Assembly (NCBI RefSeq): GCF_021183825.1
Contig: NZ_CP089211.1
Location: 1,922,001-1,986,000, forward strand
Direction of reading: 5' to 3'
Source: Sinomicrobium kalidii
GTDB taxonomy: Bacteria > Bacteroidota > Bacteroidia > Flavobacteriales > Flavobacteriaceae
Length of the DNA stretch: 64,000 nucleotides
The notes below the pieces were generated by a model, which saw only the letters and a program-made list of their open reading frames with translations, did no database searches and was not told where the DNA came from. Position 1 is the stretch's first letter; the number at the start of each line of letters is the position of its first letter. Made by a program: the position numbers and the translations under genes. Shown here piece by piece: positions 25,392 through 34,829 of this stretch.

Positions 25392-27179
25392 TTAGTGAAA
25401 ATAATCGTAAACCTTCCTGGCCTTTGCTTCCCCGATTACCCCGGAGATCTCTTCCAGGCCTGCTTCTTTTACCCTTTTTACGGAACGGAACTCCTTTAAC
25501 AACTCTTCTGCGGTCTTTTGCCCCACACCTTCGATATTGGTAAGCTCACTGCCAATAGCCGCATTGCTACGCTTGTTCCTGTGAAAGGTGATCCCGAAAC
25601 GGTGGGCTTCATTCCTGAGGTGCTGGAGGATCTTCAGGGTCTCTGACTTTTTGTCCAGGTACAGCGGAACGGAATCTCCGGGATAGTATATTTCCTCCAG
25701 CCGTTTGGCAATGCCTACTATAGCAATTTTTCCGCGGAGCCCAAGAACCTCCAGGCTTTTCAATGCCGAGGACAACTGTCCTTTACCTCCATCTATAACG
25801 GTAAGTTGCGGCAGGGATTGTCCTTCTTCCAGAAGTCTTTTGTACCTTCGGAATACCACTTCTTCCATCGAGGCAAAGTCGTCCGGGCCTTCCACGGTTT
25901 TGATATTAAAATGGCGATAATCCTTTTTACTGGGCTTCCCGTCTTTGAAAACCACACAGGCCGCAACCGGATTAGTACCCTGTATATTGGAATTGTCAAA
26001 ACACTCTATATGGCGTGGTTCCTGTTTTAACCGCAGGTCCTGCTTCATCTGTGTCATGATCCGGTTGACGTGCCTGTCCGGATCGGTGATTTTTACCTGC
26101 TTAAAGCGTTCCTGGCGGTAGAAGCGGGCATTTCTTTCGGACAATTCCACCAATCTTCGCTTGTCCCCCAGTTTGGGCACCGTAACCTTGATGTCGGCCG
26201 GAACCTTTACGGGGAACGGAACGTAAACCTCCCGCGACTGTGAATGAAAACGCTGGCGGATCTCCGTAATGGCCAGTTCCAGCAACTCCTCGTCGGTTTC
26301 CTGCAGTTTCTTTTTCATTTCTATCGTATGGGCACGGATGATAGCCCCGTATGACAACTGTAAAAAGTTGACATAACCATAACTCTCATCGGAAACCACG
26401 GAAAACACATCCACATTGCTGATTTTCGGGTTCACTATGGTAGACTTGGCCTGGTAGTTTTCCAGGATTTCAATCTTTTCCTTGATCTTCTGGGCCTCTT
26501 CAAACTGCATGTCGTCTGCGAATGCCTTCATCCGCGCCCTGAAACTTTGCAGGGAATCCTTGAAATTTCCCTTGATGATCTCCCGTATTGCCCTTACCTG
26601 TGCTTCGTATTCTCCTTCAGACTGCAACCCTTCGCACGGTCCCTTGCAGTTCCCCAGGTGGTACTCCAGGCAAACCTTGTACTTCCCGGCCGTTATTTTG
26701 GCTTCAGACAGGTCATAGTTGCACGTCCTCAGCGGATACAACCCTTTGATAAGCTCAAGGAGGGTACGAATGGTTTTCATGCTTGTATACGGCCCGAAAT
26801 ATTCAGAACCGTCCTTTATTACCCGTCTTGTGGAAAAAATACGGGGAAAACGCTCTTTTTTTATACAAATCCACGGGTAGGACTTGTCGTCCTTGAGCAG
26901 GACGTTATACCTGGGCTGGTATTTTTTAATAAGATTGTTTTCCAGAAGCAGCGCATCGGTTTCGGTGGGCACCACAATGTGTTTTATATCGGCCACCTTT
27001 TTCACCAGAACACGTGTTTTCCCGTATTCGTGCTTTTTATAAAAATAGGAAGAAACCCGCTTTTTGAGGTTTTTTGCCTTGCCCACATACAATATTTTCC
27101 CGTCTTTGTCGTAAAACTGATATACGCCGGGACCGTTTGGCAGGGTTTGGAGTAGTATTTCCACGGAAGTAGTGCTCAT
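25392..27179 (-). CDS. uvrC: Excinuclease ABC subunit C
   Basis: Makes both incisions in UvrABC nucleotide excision repair. The 595-aa protein has the N-terminal GIY-YIG nuclease (GVYQFYDKDGKILYVGKAKN to LLENNLIKKYQPRYN), a UvrB-interaction domain (FEEAQKIKEKIEILENYQAK), the RNase H-like nuclease domain (ECFDNSNIQGTNPVAACVVF, VIDGGKGQLSSAL, and a His in EAHRFGITFHR) and a C-terminal HhH motif (IEGVGQKTAEELLKEF). All expected domains are intact. Its product stops 13 bp from the repeat cluster. Confidence 0.98.
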   Translation of the reverse strand: MSTTSVEILLQTLPNGPGVYQFYDKDGKILYVGKAKNLKKRVSSYFYKKHEYGKTRVLVKKVADIKHIVVPTETDALLLENNLIKKYQPRYNVLLKDDKSYPWICIKKERFPRIFSTRRVIKDGSEYFGPYTSMKTIRTLLELIKGLYPLRTCNYDLSEAKITAGKYKVCLEYHLGNCKGPCEGLQSEGEYEAQVRAIREIIKGNFKDSLQSFRARMKAFADDMQFEEAQKIKEKIEILENYQAKSTIVNPKISNVDVFSVVSDESYGYVNFLQLSYGAIIRAHTIEMKKKLQETDEELLELAITEIRQRFHSQSREVYVPFPVKVPADIKVTVPKLGDKRRLVELSERNARFYRQERFKQVKITDPDRHVNRIMTQMKQDLRLKQEPRHIECFDNSNIQGTNPVAACVVFKDGKPSKKDYRHFNIKTVEGPDDFASMEEVVFRRYKRLLEEGQSLPQLTVIDGGKGQLSSALKSLEVLGLRGKIAIVGIAKRLEEIYYPGDSVPLYLDKKSETLKILQHLRNEAHRFGITFHRNKRSNAAIGSELTNIEGVGQKTAEELLKEFRSVKRVKEAGLEEISGVIGEAKARKVYDYFH

Positions 27180-27355
27180 GTAGCGAAATTAGTAATTTTA
27201 TAGCTTACTTTTTGTTAGCTGTGAATTCCCGTTGACCATCCTGTTTAAAAAATGGCACGGTTTTTACAGTGTAATTTATATCTAAAACGATTAGTGGGGT
27301 ATACCGGGAAAATCTCAGGTATTTTTCCGAACACAACCACTTAAAAATGTCGATC

Positions 27356-27535
27356 ATGAAAAATTTGAAATGTATTTCCATTCTCGTCCTGATGGCCCTG
27401 TTTATCGCTTCATGCGGAGTACACAGGGTTCATACCAATGCCAAAGGAGATATTCCTCCGGGGCAGATGAAGAAGATAACCGGTGAAAAAAGCGCTAAAA
27501 AGTACGCGCCGGGGCAACAGAAAAAGAAGTATTAA
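27356..27535 (+). CDS. Small putative lipoprotein, unknown
   Basis: A 59-aa product: hydrophobic head MKNLKCISILVLMALFIASC with a lipobox ending in Cys20, then a short basic tail containing PPGQMKKITGEKSAKKYAPG. The doubled PGQ and AKK wording suggests a short internal repeat, and similar mini-lipoproteins are known in flavobacteria without established function. The ATG at 27347 three codons upstream is an alternative. It is followed by a strong terminator, so it is a single-gene unit. Confidence 0.65.
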   Translation: MKNLKCISILVLMALFIASCGVHRVHTNAKGDIPPGQMKKITGEKSAKKYAPGQQKKKY

Positions 27536-27556
27536 TTTTTTCCTATTTATTTTACA

Positions 27557-27603
27557 GGCCGGCCGGAAAAGGTATTGAGCCCCCTTTTCGGCCGGGCTTT
27601 TTT
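27557..27603 (+). terminator. Intrinsic terminator after small lipoprotein gene
   Basis: GGCCGGCCGGAAAAGG pairs imperfectly with CCCCTTTTCGGCCGGGC over a short loop, followed by TTTTTT. Confidence 0.8.
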
Positions 27604-27623
27604 ACACAATCACCAGATTTCCC

Positions 27624-28190
27624 ATGAACAAAAAAGAACTTCGAAAAAAGTATAAAGAACTCCGAAACACGCTTTCACCGGAAAGCATCGATGAAAAAAG
27701 CCTCTCCATAGCCAACAGGGCTTTAACCCTTCCCGTCTGGGAAAAACAGTATTACCATCTTTTTCTTCCCATTGCCGAGCAGAAGGAAATAGACACTGCA
27801 TTCATATTAAGTATTCTACAGGGAAAAGATAAAGAAGTCGTATTGTCCAGAAGCAATTTCGAAAACGGCACCCTTACTCATTACCTGCTCACCGACAATA
27901 CGGTTATCAGGAAAAATGCCTACAACATCCCGGAGCCCGTTGACGGGCTGGAAGTCCCCGAAACTAAAATAGATGTTGTCTTTGTTCCCCTCCTCGCTTT
28001 TGACGAACTGGGGAACCGCGTAGGCTACGGCAAGGGATTTTACGACCGTTTCCTTGCACTGTGCCCCAAAAACACTATAAAAATAGGATTGTCTTTCTTT
28101 GAAGCGGAACAACACATAGAAGGGCTGCTGGAAAGCGATATAAAGCTGGATTATTGCATAACGCCGGGAAAGGTTTATTCTTTTTCCTGA
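27624..28190 (+). CDS. 5-formyltetrahydrofolate cyclo-ligase
   Basis: Converts 5-formyl-THF to 5,10-methenyl-THF with ATP, recycling one-carbon folate. Of 188 aa, the visible family marks are the basic N-terminal helix (KKELRKKYKELRNTLSPES) and the C-terminal ATP/folate site VPLLAFDELGNRVGYGKGFY followed by DRFL. Its 3' end overlaps the 3' end of lspA on the other strand by 16 bp. It begins 20 bp after the upstream terminator, so its own promoter must lie close to or inside that hairpin region. Confidence 0.95.
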   Translation: MNKKELRKKYKELRNTLSPESIDEKSLSIANRALTLPVWEKQYYHLFLPIAEQKEIDTAFILSILQGKDKEVVLSRSNFENGTLTHYLLTDNTVIRKNAYNIPEPVDGLEVPETKIDVVFVPLLAFDELGNRVGYGKGFYDRFLALCPKNTIKIGLSFFEAEQHIEGLLESDIKLDYCITPGKVYSFS

Positions 28191-28816
28191 ACTTCTTCCT
28201 GCTTTTTAGGGAAAGCTTTTTTATGAAACAGCAGAAGTATGGCCACCCCGACACTTATGGCCGAATCCGCAAGGTTGAACACGGGTTCGAAGAAGCGGAA
28301 GTTCCTTCCCCCCACTCCGGGCACCCAGTCGGGCCAGGTGGTATCAATGAGCGGGAAATACAGCATATCTACTACTTTACCGTGAAAAAGGCTTCCGTAA
28401 GGCACCTCCGGGAACATTGTGGCTACCTGGTTGTAACTGTCGGTAAATATCAGCCCGTAAAAGACGGAATCCACGATATTTCCCATGGCGCCGGCAAAAA
28501 TAAGGGCTATCGAAGCGATAAGTACCCTGGGACTCTCTTTTTTCACCGCATCATAAAGCCAGTAACCGATACCGCAAATAGCGAACAGGCGGAAAATGGT
28601 TAAGGTCATCTTTCCTGTTTCATCGGAGATAAAGGGAACAATATCGCTCAGCTTGGTTCCCCAGGCTGCACCTTCGTTCTCGATAAAGAGTATTTTAAAC
28701 CAACTGAAAACGGTCACCGATTCGCCCAGGACAAAATGGGTTTTTATATAAATTTTGCTGATCTGATCTACCAGGACTACCAGGAAGATGATTAACGACG
28801 CTTTTTTTAGTGACAT
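28175..28816 (-). CDS. lspA: Lipoprotein signal peptidase (signal peptidase II)
   Basis: A 213-aa inner-membrane aspartic protease that removes signal peptides from prolipoproteins. Four helices are visible; the catalytic Asp residues are in GNIVDSVFYG and FNLADSAIS, and NEGAAWG matches the conserved NxGAA(W/F)G segment. It is longer than the E. coli enzyme because of an insert between the two Asp motifs (roughly residues 125-160), as often in Bacteroidota. It is separated from the upstream DksA-like gene by a terminator hairpin. Confidence 0.95.
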   Translation of the reverse strand: MSLKKASLIIFLVVLVDQISKIYIKTHFVLGESVTVFSWFKILFIENEGAAWGTKLSDIVPFISDETGKMTLTIFRLFAICGIGYWLYDAVKKESPRVLIASIALIFAGAMGNIVDSVFYGLIFTDSYNQVATMFPEVPYGSLFHGKVVDMLYFPLIDTTWPDWVPGVGGRNFRFFEPVFNLADSAISVGVAILLLFHKKAFPKKQEEVQEKE

Positions 28817-28968
28817 GATCCTTTTTACAAATATGTCCGCCGGGAGCGGATTTTAACAGTCATTTGTTTCTTTTCTCCTTTTCACAGGTGCCAAAAATAC
28901 GAATAAAAGTCAGAAGTCCGGAGCAGGGAGCCGGAAGTTCATAATTCGCCTGTTCCCGTGAAAAAGAA

Positions 28969-29003
28969 AAACCTGCAGGGCATACGAAAGTACCGGCAGG
29001 TTT
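28969..29003 (-). terminator. Intrinsic terminator downstream of the DksA-like gene
   Basis: AAACCTGC and GCAGGTTT form an 8-bp stem around a 19-nt loop, with T-rich sequence following on the minus strand. The plus-strand side is also T-rich. It lies 81 bp past the DksA-like stop codon. Confidence 0.6.
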
Positions 29004-29083
29004 CTTTTATTTTCTCATACCATATACAGTGTCCCGGAACACGCTCCGGATCAAGGGACCAATTTTGTACCAACCAGAAAATA

Positions 29084-29470
29084 TCAGCTTTTCTGCATGT
29101 TCTTGGCCTCGATACTCAAGGTAGCATGGGGAACGAGCTTTAAACGTTCCTTACTGATAAGCTTACCGGTTACCCTGCAAACACCATAGGTTTTGTTTTC
29201 TATGCGTACCAGGGCATTTTTCAGGTCCCTGATAAACTTTTCCTGCCTTATGGCGAGCTGGGTGTTGGCTTCCTTGCTCATGGTCTCGGAGCCCTCCTCA
29301 AAAGCCTTGAATGTCGGCGAGGTGTCGTCCGTACCGTTATTGCCATCGTTCATGTAGGCACTTTTTATCAGCTCCAGGTCTTTTTTGGCTTTGTCTATTT
29401 TTCCTTCTATCAGCATCCGGAATTCCTCCAGTTCATTATCGGAATATCTCGCTTTAACATCTGTATTCAT
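29084..29470 (-). CDS. DksA/TraR-family RNA polymerase-binding protein, degenerate zinc finger
   Basis: A 128-aa protein. The coiled-coil helical N-terminal part (ELEEFRMLIEGKIDKAKKDL) is followed by EANTQLAIRQEKFIRDLKNA and the globular end YGVCRVTGKLISKERLKLVP then HATLSIEAKN. In classical DksA this end carries four zinc-binding Cys residues; here only the first is kept, so zinc binding is unlikely. This form is usual in Bacteroidota. It likely binds the secondary channel of RNA polymerase. It lies 4 bp after ileS and is surely co-transcribed. Confidence 0.88.
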   Translation of the reverse strand: MNTDVKARYSDNELEEFRMLIEGKIDKAKKDLELIKSAYMNDGNNGTDDTSPTFKAFEEGSETMSKEANTQLAIRQEKFIRDLKNALVRIENKTYGVCRVTGKLISKERLKLVPHATLSIEAKNMQKS

Positions 29471-29474
29471 AGCA

Positions 29475-32400
29475 TTAATGTTTTTGAATAAACAATTTGG
29501 TATTCACATCATCAAAAGCAACTTCCGTACCGTTTTCCACGTGTTCTTCAAAATCGAGTTCTGCCGTCAGGGTTTCTGTCTTGATGTAATCCAGATTACT
29601 CGTTACAGCTTGTTCTACAAAACCATCCCTTTGAAGCTTCACGTCTATCTTGTCCGTTACATCAAAACCGGAGTCCTTCCGAAGGTTCTGAATCCTGTTC
29701 ACCAACTCTCTTGCTACACCTTCCCTGCGAAGATCATCGGTAATGGTAACGTCCAAGGCTACGGTCAGCCCTTCTGAAACCGCTACTAACCATCCTTCTA
29801 TATCCTGTGAAGATATCTCCACTTCATCGCTAACTAAAGTAGTGTTTTTTCCGTTAATTTCCACCTCAATCCGGCCATTTTGCTCTATTTTTTTAATATC
29901 GGCCTGTGTAAACTCTTGTATCACACTGGAAACCAACTTCATATCCTTCCCGAACCTCGGCCCCAGTTTCTTGAAATTGGGCTTCACGTGCTTGACCAAC
30001 ACCCCGGAAGCATCGTCCAGGAGTTCCACTTCCTTAACGTTCACTTCCGATTTTATAAGGTTGGCCACCGCCAGTATTTCTTCTTTTGCCCGGTCATCCA
30101 GCACAGGGATCATGATCTTTTGCAACGGCTGCCGCACCCTTATGCCTTCCTTTTTACGCAGTGACAATACCAAGGAGGATATGATCTGTGCCTTCTCCAT
30201 CTTGCGTTCCAGTGATTTATCCACATAGCTTTCATCATACACGGGAAAATCCGCCAGGTGTACGCTTTCCGCACTTTCCTTACCGGTAACTGCCGTAAGA
30301 TCCCTGAAAAGCCTGTCCATATAAAAAGGTGCTATGGGGGCCCCGAGCCGGGAAATCACTTCCAGGCAAGTGTATAACGTCTGATATGCCGAAATCTTAT
30401 CCCTGCCGTAATCCCCTTTCCAGAAACGCCTCCTGCTAAGGCGTACGAACCAGTTGCTGAGGTATTCCTGCACAAAGTCCGAAATGGCCCTGGCAGCCCT
30501 TGTCGGCTCATAATCGGCATAAAAGTCGTCCACTTTACGGATCAGGGTATGCAATTCGGAAAGTATCCAGCGGTCTATCTCCGGCCTTTCTTCCAGCGGG
30601 ACATCGGCTTCAGCATAGGTGAAACCGTCGATATTGGCATACAGGCTGAAAAAGGAATAAGTATTGTAAAGCGTACCGAAAAACTTGCGGCGAACCTCCC
30701 CTATACCCTCAATATCAAACTTCAGGTTGTCCCAGGGATTGGCATTGCTTATCATGTACCAGCGGGTAGCATCGGGCCCGTATTCCTTCAGGGTGTTGAA
30801 CGGGTCTACCGCGTTCCCCAGCCGTTTGGACATCTTCTGCCCGTTCTTGTCCAGCACCAATCCGTTAGACACCACATTTTTATAGGCCACGGAATCGAAC
30901 ACCAGGGTACCTATGGCATGGAGTGTATAGAACCAGCCCCTGGTCTGGTCTACGCCTTCTGCAATATAATCTGCGGGAAATGCCTGCCCCTGGTCTATCT
31001 TTTCCTTATTTTCAAACGGATAATGCCACTGGGCATACGGCATGGAACCGCTGTCAAACCAAACGTCTATCAGGTCGGCTTCGCGTTTCATCGGCTTTCC
31101 GGAAGGAGATACCAGAACGATCTGGTCTACCACATTTTTATGCAGGTCAACCTTGTCGTAATTCGCTTCACTCATATCCCCGACTACAAAACCGGCAAAT
31201 ATGTCTTTATCCATCACCCCGGCTTCCACGGCTTTTGCCATTTCGGCTTTCAGTTCTTCCACGGAGCCCACAATAACCGTCTCTTTCCCGTCTTCGGTGC
31301 GCCATATCGGAAGCGGTATCCCCCAGAAGCGGGAGCGCGACAGGTTCCAGTCGTTGGCGTTTTGCAGCCAGTTCCCGAAACGGCCTTCACCGGTGGCCCT
31401 GGGTTTCCAGTTGATGGTGGTGTTCAGGTCGTACATCCTTTCCTTGACTTCCGTGACCTGTATGAACCAGGAATCCAGCGGATAGTACAGTACAGGCTTG
31501 TCGGTCCTCCAGCAATGCGGGTAACTGTGTACGTATTTTTCTACTTTAAAGGCCTTGTTCTCTTCCTTCAGTTTGATGGCGATCTCTACGTCTACCGATT
31601 TTTCCGGCGCCTCGCCGTCGTTATAATATTCGTTCTTTACGTATTTGCCGCCTATTTCCGATAGCTCACTGCGGAAACGGCCCTGAAGGTCCACAAGGGG
31701 TACGGGATTATTGTTGTTATCCAGTACCAGCATGGGCGGTATCTCCGGAGTAGCTTCCCGGGCCACTTTCGCATCGTCCGCACCAAAGGTAGGCGCCGTG
31801 TGTACAATTCCCGTACCGTCTTCCGTAGTTACAAAATCGCCGGAAATAACCCTAAAGGCATTTTCGGGATGTTGATACGGGAGGGCATATTGCAATAACT
31901 GCTCGTATTTTATGCCCACCAGATCCTTTCCTTTACATTCGGCCAGTACCTGATAGGGTATCTTCTTCTTATCCCGGGAATAGTGTTTAAAATCCTCTTC
32001 GTTTTCTGCCGGGTAATACTTACCGGTAAAGAGATTACTGACCAGGTTTTTGGCCAGCATCACGTGTATGGGCTCAAAGGTGTACTGGTTGAATGTTTTC
32101 ACCAGCACATATTCGATCTTCGGGCCTACGGTAAGCGCCGTATTGGAAGGTAATGTCCACGGCGTTGTTGTCCAGGCCAGCAGGTGAATATCTCCGTACC
32201 CCTGCAGCATTCCGGGCAGGGTTTCTTTCTCTGCCCTGAACTGGGCGATCACGGTAGTATCGGTAACATCACGGTAGCATCCCGGCTGGTTGAGCTCGTG
32301 CGAACTCAGCCCCGTCCCTGCTTTCGGAGAATAGGGTTGTATGGTATAGCCCTTGTAGATAAGCCCTTTGTCGTATATCTGTTTGAGCAACCACCACACG

Positions 32401-32873
32401 CTTTCCATGTACTTGGACTTATAGGTGATATAAGGGTTGTCCATATCTACCCAATACCCCATTTTCCGGGTGAGGTCGTTCCAGATGTCGGTATAGCGCA
32501 TTACAGCCTCTTTACAGGCGCGGTTGTATTCCTCTACCGATATTTTCTTTCCGATGTCTTCCTTGGTGATACCGAGTTCCTTCTCCACACCGAGTTCTAC
32601 GGGCAGGCCGTGGGTATCCCATCCGGCCTTGCGTTTTACCTGATACCCTTTTTGTGTTTTATATCGGCAGAAGATGTCCTTAATGGCCCGGGCCATCACA
32701 TGGTGTATCCCCGGCAACCCGTTTGCAGAAGGCGGGCCCTCGTAGAAAACAAAGGGTTCGCGGCCATCACGGATAGATACGCTCTTTTCAAAAACAGCAT
32801 TCTCTTCCCAATATTTCAGGGTTTCTTCTGCCACTTCGGGCAACTCAAGTCCTTTATACTCGGTAAATTTCAT
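29475..32873 (-). CDS. ileS: Isoleucyl-tRNA synthetase, long eukaryote-like type
   Basis: Charges tRNA-Ile. The 1132-aa class I synthetase has its HIGH-like signature as HHVM (residues 57-60, in GLPGIHHVMARAIKD), then GWDTHGLPVELGVEKELG. The editing domain includes WTTTPWTLPSNTALTVG and GTGIVHTAPTFGADD, and KMSKRLGN lies at about residues 680-687. The GWDTHGLPVE wording, length and extended C-terminal domain (including anticodon-binding helices) match the type 2 IleRS shared with eukaryotes, a form known in other bacteria to tolerate mupirocin; that property is only inference here. First gene of an ileS-dksA-like unit. Confidence 0.97.
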   Translation of the reverse strand: MKFTEYKGLELPEVAEETLKYWEENAVFEKSVSIRDGREPFVFYEGPPSANGLPGIHHVMARAIKDIFCRYKTQKGYQVKRKAGWDTHGLPVELGVEKELGITKEDIGKKISVEEYNRACKEAVMRYTDIWNDLTRKMGYWVDMDNPYITYKSKYMESVWWLLKQIYDKGLIYKGYTIQPYSPKAGTGLSSHELNQPGCYRDVTDTTVIAQFRAEKETLPGMLQGYGDIHLLAWTTTPWTLPSNTALTVGPKIEYVLVKTFNQYTFEPIHVMLAKNLVSNLFTGKYYPAENEEDFKHYSRDKKKIPYQVLAECKGKDLVGIKYEQLLQYALPYQHPENAFRVISGDFVTTEDGTGIVHTAPTFGADDAKVAREATPEIPPMLVLDNNNNPVPLVDLQGRFRSELSEIGGKYVKNEYYNDGEAPEKSVDVEIAIKLKEENKAFKVEKYVHSYPHCWRTDKPVLYYPLDSWFIQVTEVKERMYDLNTTINWKPRATGEGRFGNWLQNANDWNLSRSRFWGIPLPIWRTEDGKETVIVGSVEELKAEMAKAVEAGVMDKDIFAGFVVGDMSEANYDKVDLHKNVVDQIVLVSPSGKPMKREADLIDVWFDSGSMPYAQWHYPFENKEKIDQGQAFPADYIAEGVDQTRGWFYTLHAIGTLVFDSVAYKNVVSNGLVLDKNGQKMSKRLGNAVDPFNTLKEYGPDATRWYMISNANPWDNLKFDIEGIGEVRRKFFGTLYNTYSFFSLYANIDGFTYAEADVPLEERPEIDRWILSELHTLIRKVDDFYADYEPTRAARAISDFVQEYLSNWFVRLSRRRFWKGDYGRDKISAYQTLYTCLEVISRLGAPIAPFYMDRLFRDLTAVTGKESAESVHLADFPVYDESYVDKSLERKMEKAQIISSLVLSLRKKEGIRVRQPLQKIMIPVLDDRAKEEILAVANLIKSEVNVKEVELLDDASGVLVKHVKPNFKKLGPRFGKDMKLVSSVIQEFTQADIKKIEQNGRIEVEINGKNTTLVSDEVEISSQDIEGWLVAVSEGLTVALDVTITDDLRREGVARELVNRIQNLRKDSGFDVTDKIDVKLQRDGFVEQAVTSNLDYIKTETLTAELDFEEHVENGTEVAFDDVNTKLFIQKH

Positions 32874-33020
32874 GTATTTATTCTACTTATCGCTTTTAAG
32901 ACTGCGAAATTAATCATTTTCAACGAATTGTAAAGGGGGATAAGACGGAAAAGATGTTAAGGACAAAACTGTTCCGGCAACAGGGTAATAGTTGTTTTAT
33001 TGATCTCCGGATTCCTTTTC

Positions 33021-33803
33021 TCAGTCGTCAAAACCGGGCCTGTGAAATTTTTCAACTTCCGGGAATTCCTTCAGAATGCCTTTTTTTACCTGCTCCAGCA
33101 GCACCAGGATTCCGAGTATCTCATCTTCGCATTGTTCAATATGTGACAACAATACTCCCCAGGCTGCAATGGAACGATGTGTAGCGATGAGGGCTACCTT
33201 TGCCGACCCGTTGGCATCGTTCTGCACGGGATCGTCATATTCGGGGTCCGGTTCCCCGTATTGGAGGGCTCTCATAATTTTCACATGGATCTGGAAACTG
33301 TACCAGTCTATCACCTCCACCGCATCGTGAATTTCCTGTACGGAATTCAGTGCTTCGCCTCCTGGGATGCCCAATCCCATATTTTCCCGGTATCTTTTTA
33401 CCGTATTCATAATCAGATCCTGATTAACGCCTGTCCATAGTTCATTCCTGGTGGCGTACTCCTTGCTGAGCACGGACAGATAGTGTCCGGAGGCTTCTTT
33501 TTCCCGTTCTGTCTCATTTTCTTCCGGAAAGTTCTCCCCCATTTCCCGAAGGTCTATTCCCCGTTCTTCGGCTATTTTGGTCATCATCTCCACGGCAAGC
33601 TTCAGGTTTTCGCTCACTTTTTCCCAGAACTCTCCGTTCCTGGCATCTTTTTCCTCGTCTGTCATTTCTCCCTCCATATTGTAAACGCGGCATCTCGATG
33701 TAAAGCTACAGCGCTCACACCAACGGTCGCAATAATTGTAGATTCCCGGGATAAAGCGCCCGTCATTATCATTAAATAATTTTAACAATTCGTCCTTGTC
33801 CAT
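33021..33803 (-). CDS. Unknown cytoplasmic protein with N-terminal Cys cluster
   Basis: I do not recognise this 260-aa protein. It has no signal peptide or membrane helix. Residues about 17-35 hold four closely spaced Cys (YNYCDRWCERCSFTSRCRVY), an arrangement that could bind zinc or an iron-sulfur cluster. A Glu/Lys-rich helical segment follows, then a mostly helical C-terminal half (VALIATHRSIAAWGVLLSHI, CEDEILGILVLLEQVKKGIL). Start MDKDELLKLF is chosen over an ATG six codons earlier; either is possible. It lies between recO and ileS, all on the minus strand but with spacers of 77 and 147 bp. Confidence 0.7.
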   Translation of the reverse strand: MDKDELLKLFNDNDGRFIPGIYNYCDRWCERCSFTSRCRVYNMEGEMTDEEKDARNGEFWEKVSENLKLAVEMMTKIAEERGIDLREMGENFPEENETEREKEASGHYLSVLSKEYATRNELWTGVNQDLIMNTVKRYRENMGLGIPGGEALNSVQEIHDAVEVIDWYSFQIHVKIMRALQYGEPDPEYDDPVQNDANGSAKVALIATHRSIAAWGVLLSHIEQCEDEILGILVLLEQVKKGILKEFPEVEKFHRPGFDD

Positions 33804-33880
33804 CACTATAAATTTTATCACAGGATCAAAGCCTACCCGAATGTCGCTAAAAAGTCATTCCCTTTTGCCGGTTTACCGGT

Positions 33881-34600
33881 TCAATCAAAAACCTCATGCA
33901 GTACCGCAAGCGACCTGGGACGGTAAAACCCCTGTAAATGCAATTCGAAATAAACAACCAGGAAATTTAAAATATCGCGCCTGGTGGCCTTGGTTAGCCT
34001 GATCTGGTTTACATTATCAAAATCCGTACCTAAAAACGTTCTGAAATGCACTAAAGCTTCTCCGTAAATAACGGGGTTATAGCCGGCCTGAGTGGTGAAA
34101 CTTCCTTCGAGAAGGTCAAAATAAGGGAGGTGGGCATCGGTGGCATCGGGATAAAAACCCAGGTACTTGGTTAGTTTCAGCAAAAACAGGATATGGAAAT
34201 TGGCAGTTTTATCCGTAAAATCGAACCAGGTCAGGGTATCTTCCACGTACCTGTACAAAGGGATATTTTCTTCTTCTTCCCGGAGACTACCGTTCAGCAT
34301 TTCCGCCAGGAAAAGCACTACGGCATTCTTCACCATGTCAGAATACACGGTTCGATAGGGATGATAGACCCTGGCTTCCTTTATATGTTCCAGGTTTCCT
34401 TTATCCCTGTGTCCGGCAATGATCTCCAGTTGCGTCAGCGGAAAAAAATGTGCTTTTTTCAGCTTTCCTTTTCTGGACGACAGTACCCCCCTAAGCAAAT
34501 AAGATCTTACCCCGCAACATTCGGTGAGGCATTTTACGATCAGACTGGTATCGCCGTATTTTATGGCAGACAGTACTATGACCTTGGTAGTTATCACCAT
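33881..34600 (-). CDS. recO: DNA repair protein RecO
   Basis: A 239-aa RecFOR-pathway mediator that helps load RecA onto single-strand DNA covered with SSB. The N-terminal OB-fold has KVIVLSAIKYGDTSLIVKCL and GVRSYLLRGVLSSRKGKL. The middle is all-helical (YSDMVKNAVVLFLAEMLNGS, HILFLLKLTKYLGFYP). The zinc-finger Cys residues of some RecO proteins are not present; Bacteroidota RecO usually lacks them. Good length match. Confidence 0.93.
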   Translation of the reverse strand: MVITTKVIVLSAIKYGDTSLIVKCLTECCGVRSYLLRGVLSSRKGKLKKAHFFPLTQLEIIAGHRDKGNLEHIKEARVYHPYRTVYSDMVKNAVVLFLAEMLNGSLREEEENIPLYRYVEDTLTWFDFTDKTANFHILFLLKLTKYLGFYPDATDAHLPYFDLLEGSFTTQAGYNPVIYGEALVHFRTFLGTDFDNVNQIRLTKATRRDILNFLVVYFELHLQGFYRPRSLAVLHEVFD

Positions 34601-34829
34601 ACAAAGACACTAACTATTATTTCCTAAATGGCCTTATGCAAACCTAAGGAAATTTTACAAGTATACCCGCATGCCCGGGGATAACACAAACTACACCACG
34701 CTCTGGACTGCAAGTCCGGCGGTTTAGAAAGGCAATGAAATTGCCATGGTTATTAGGTTACTGAGTTATTTAGTCAACACGCAATGACTCAGCAACCCAG
34801 TAACCTAACAACTTTTGACCCGGCCGGAT

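Noticed and set aside
30549..31664. 371-codon plus-strand frame
   Set aside because: It is antisense to the well-supported ileS gene and has no recognisable domain.
34690..34740. tRNA-Cys-like phrase CTGGACTGCAAGTCCGG
   Set aside because: It looks like an anticodon arm with GCA, but no D-arm, T-arm or acceptor stem can be built around it. A degraded remnant is possible but not supported.
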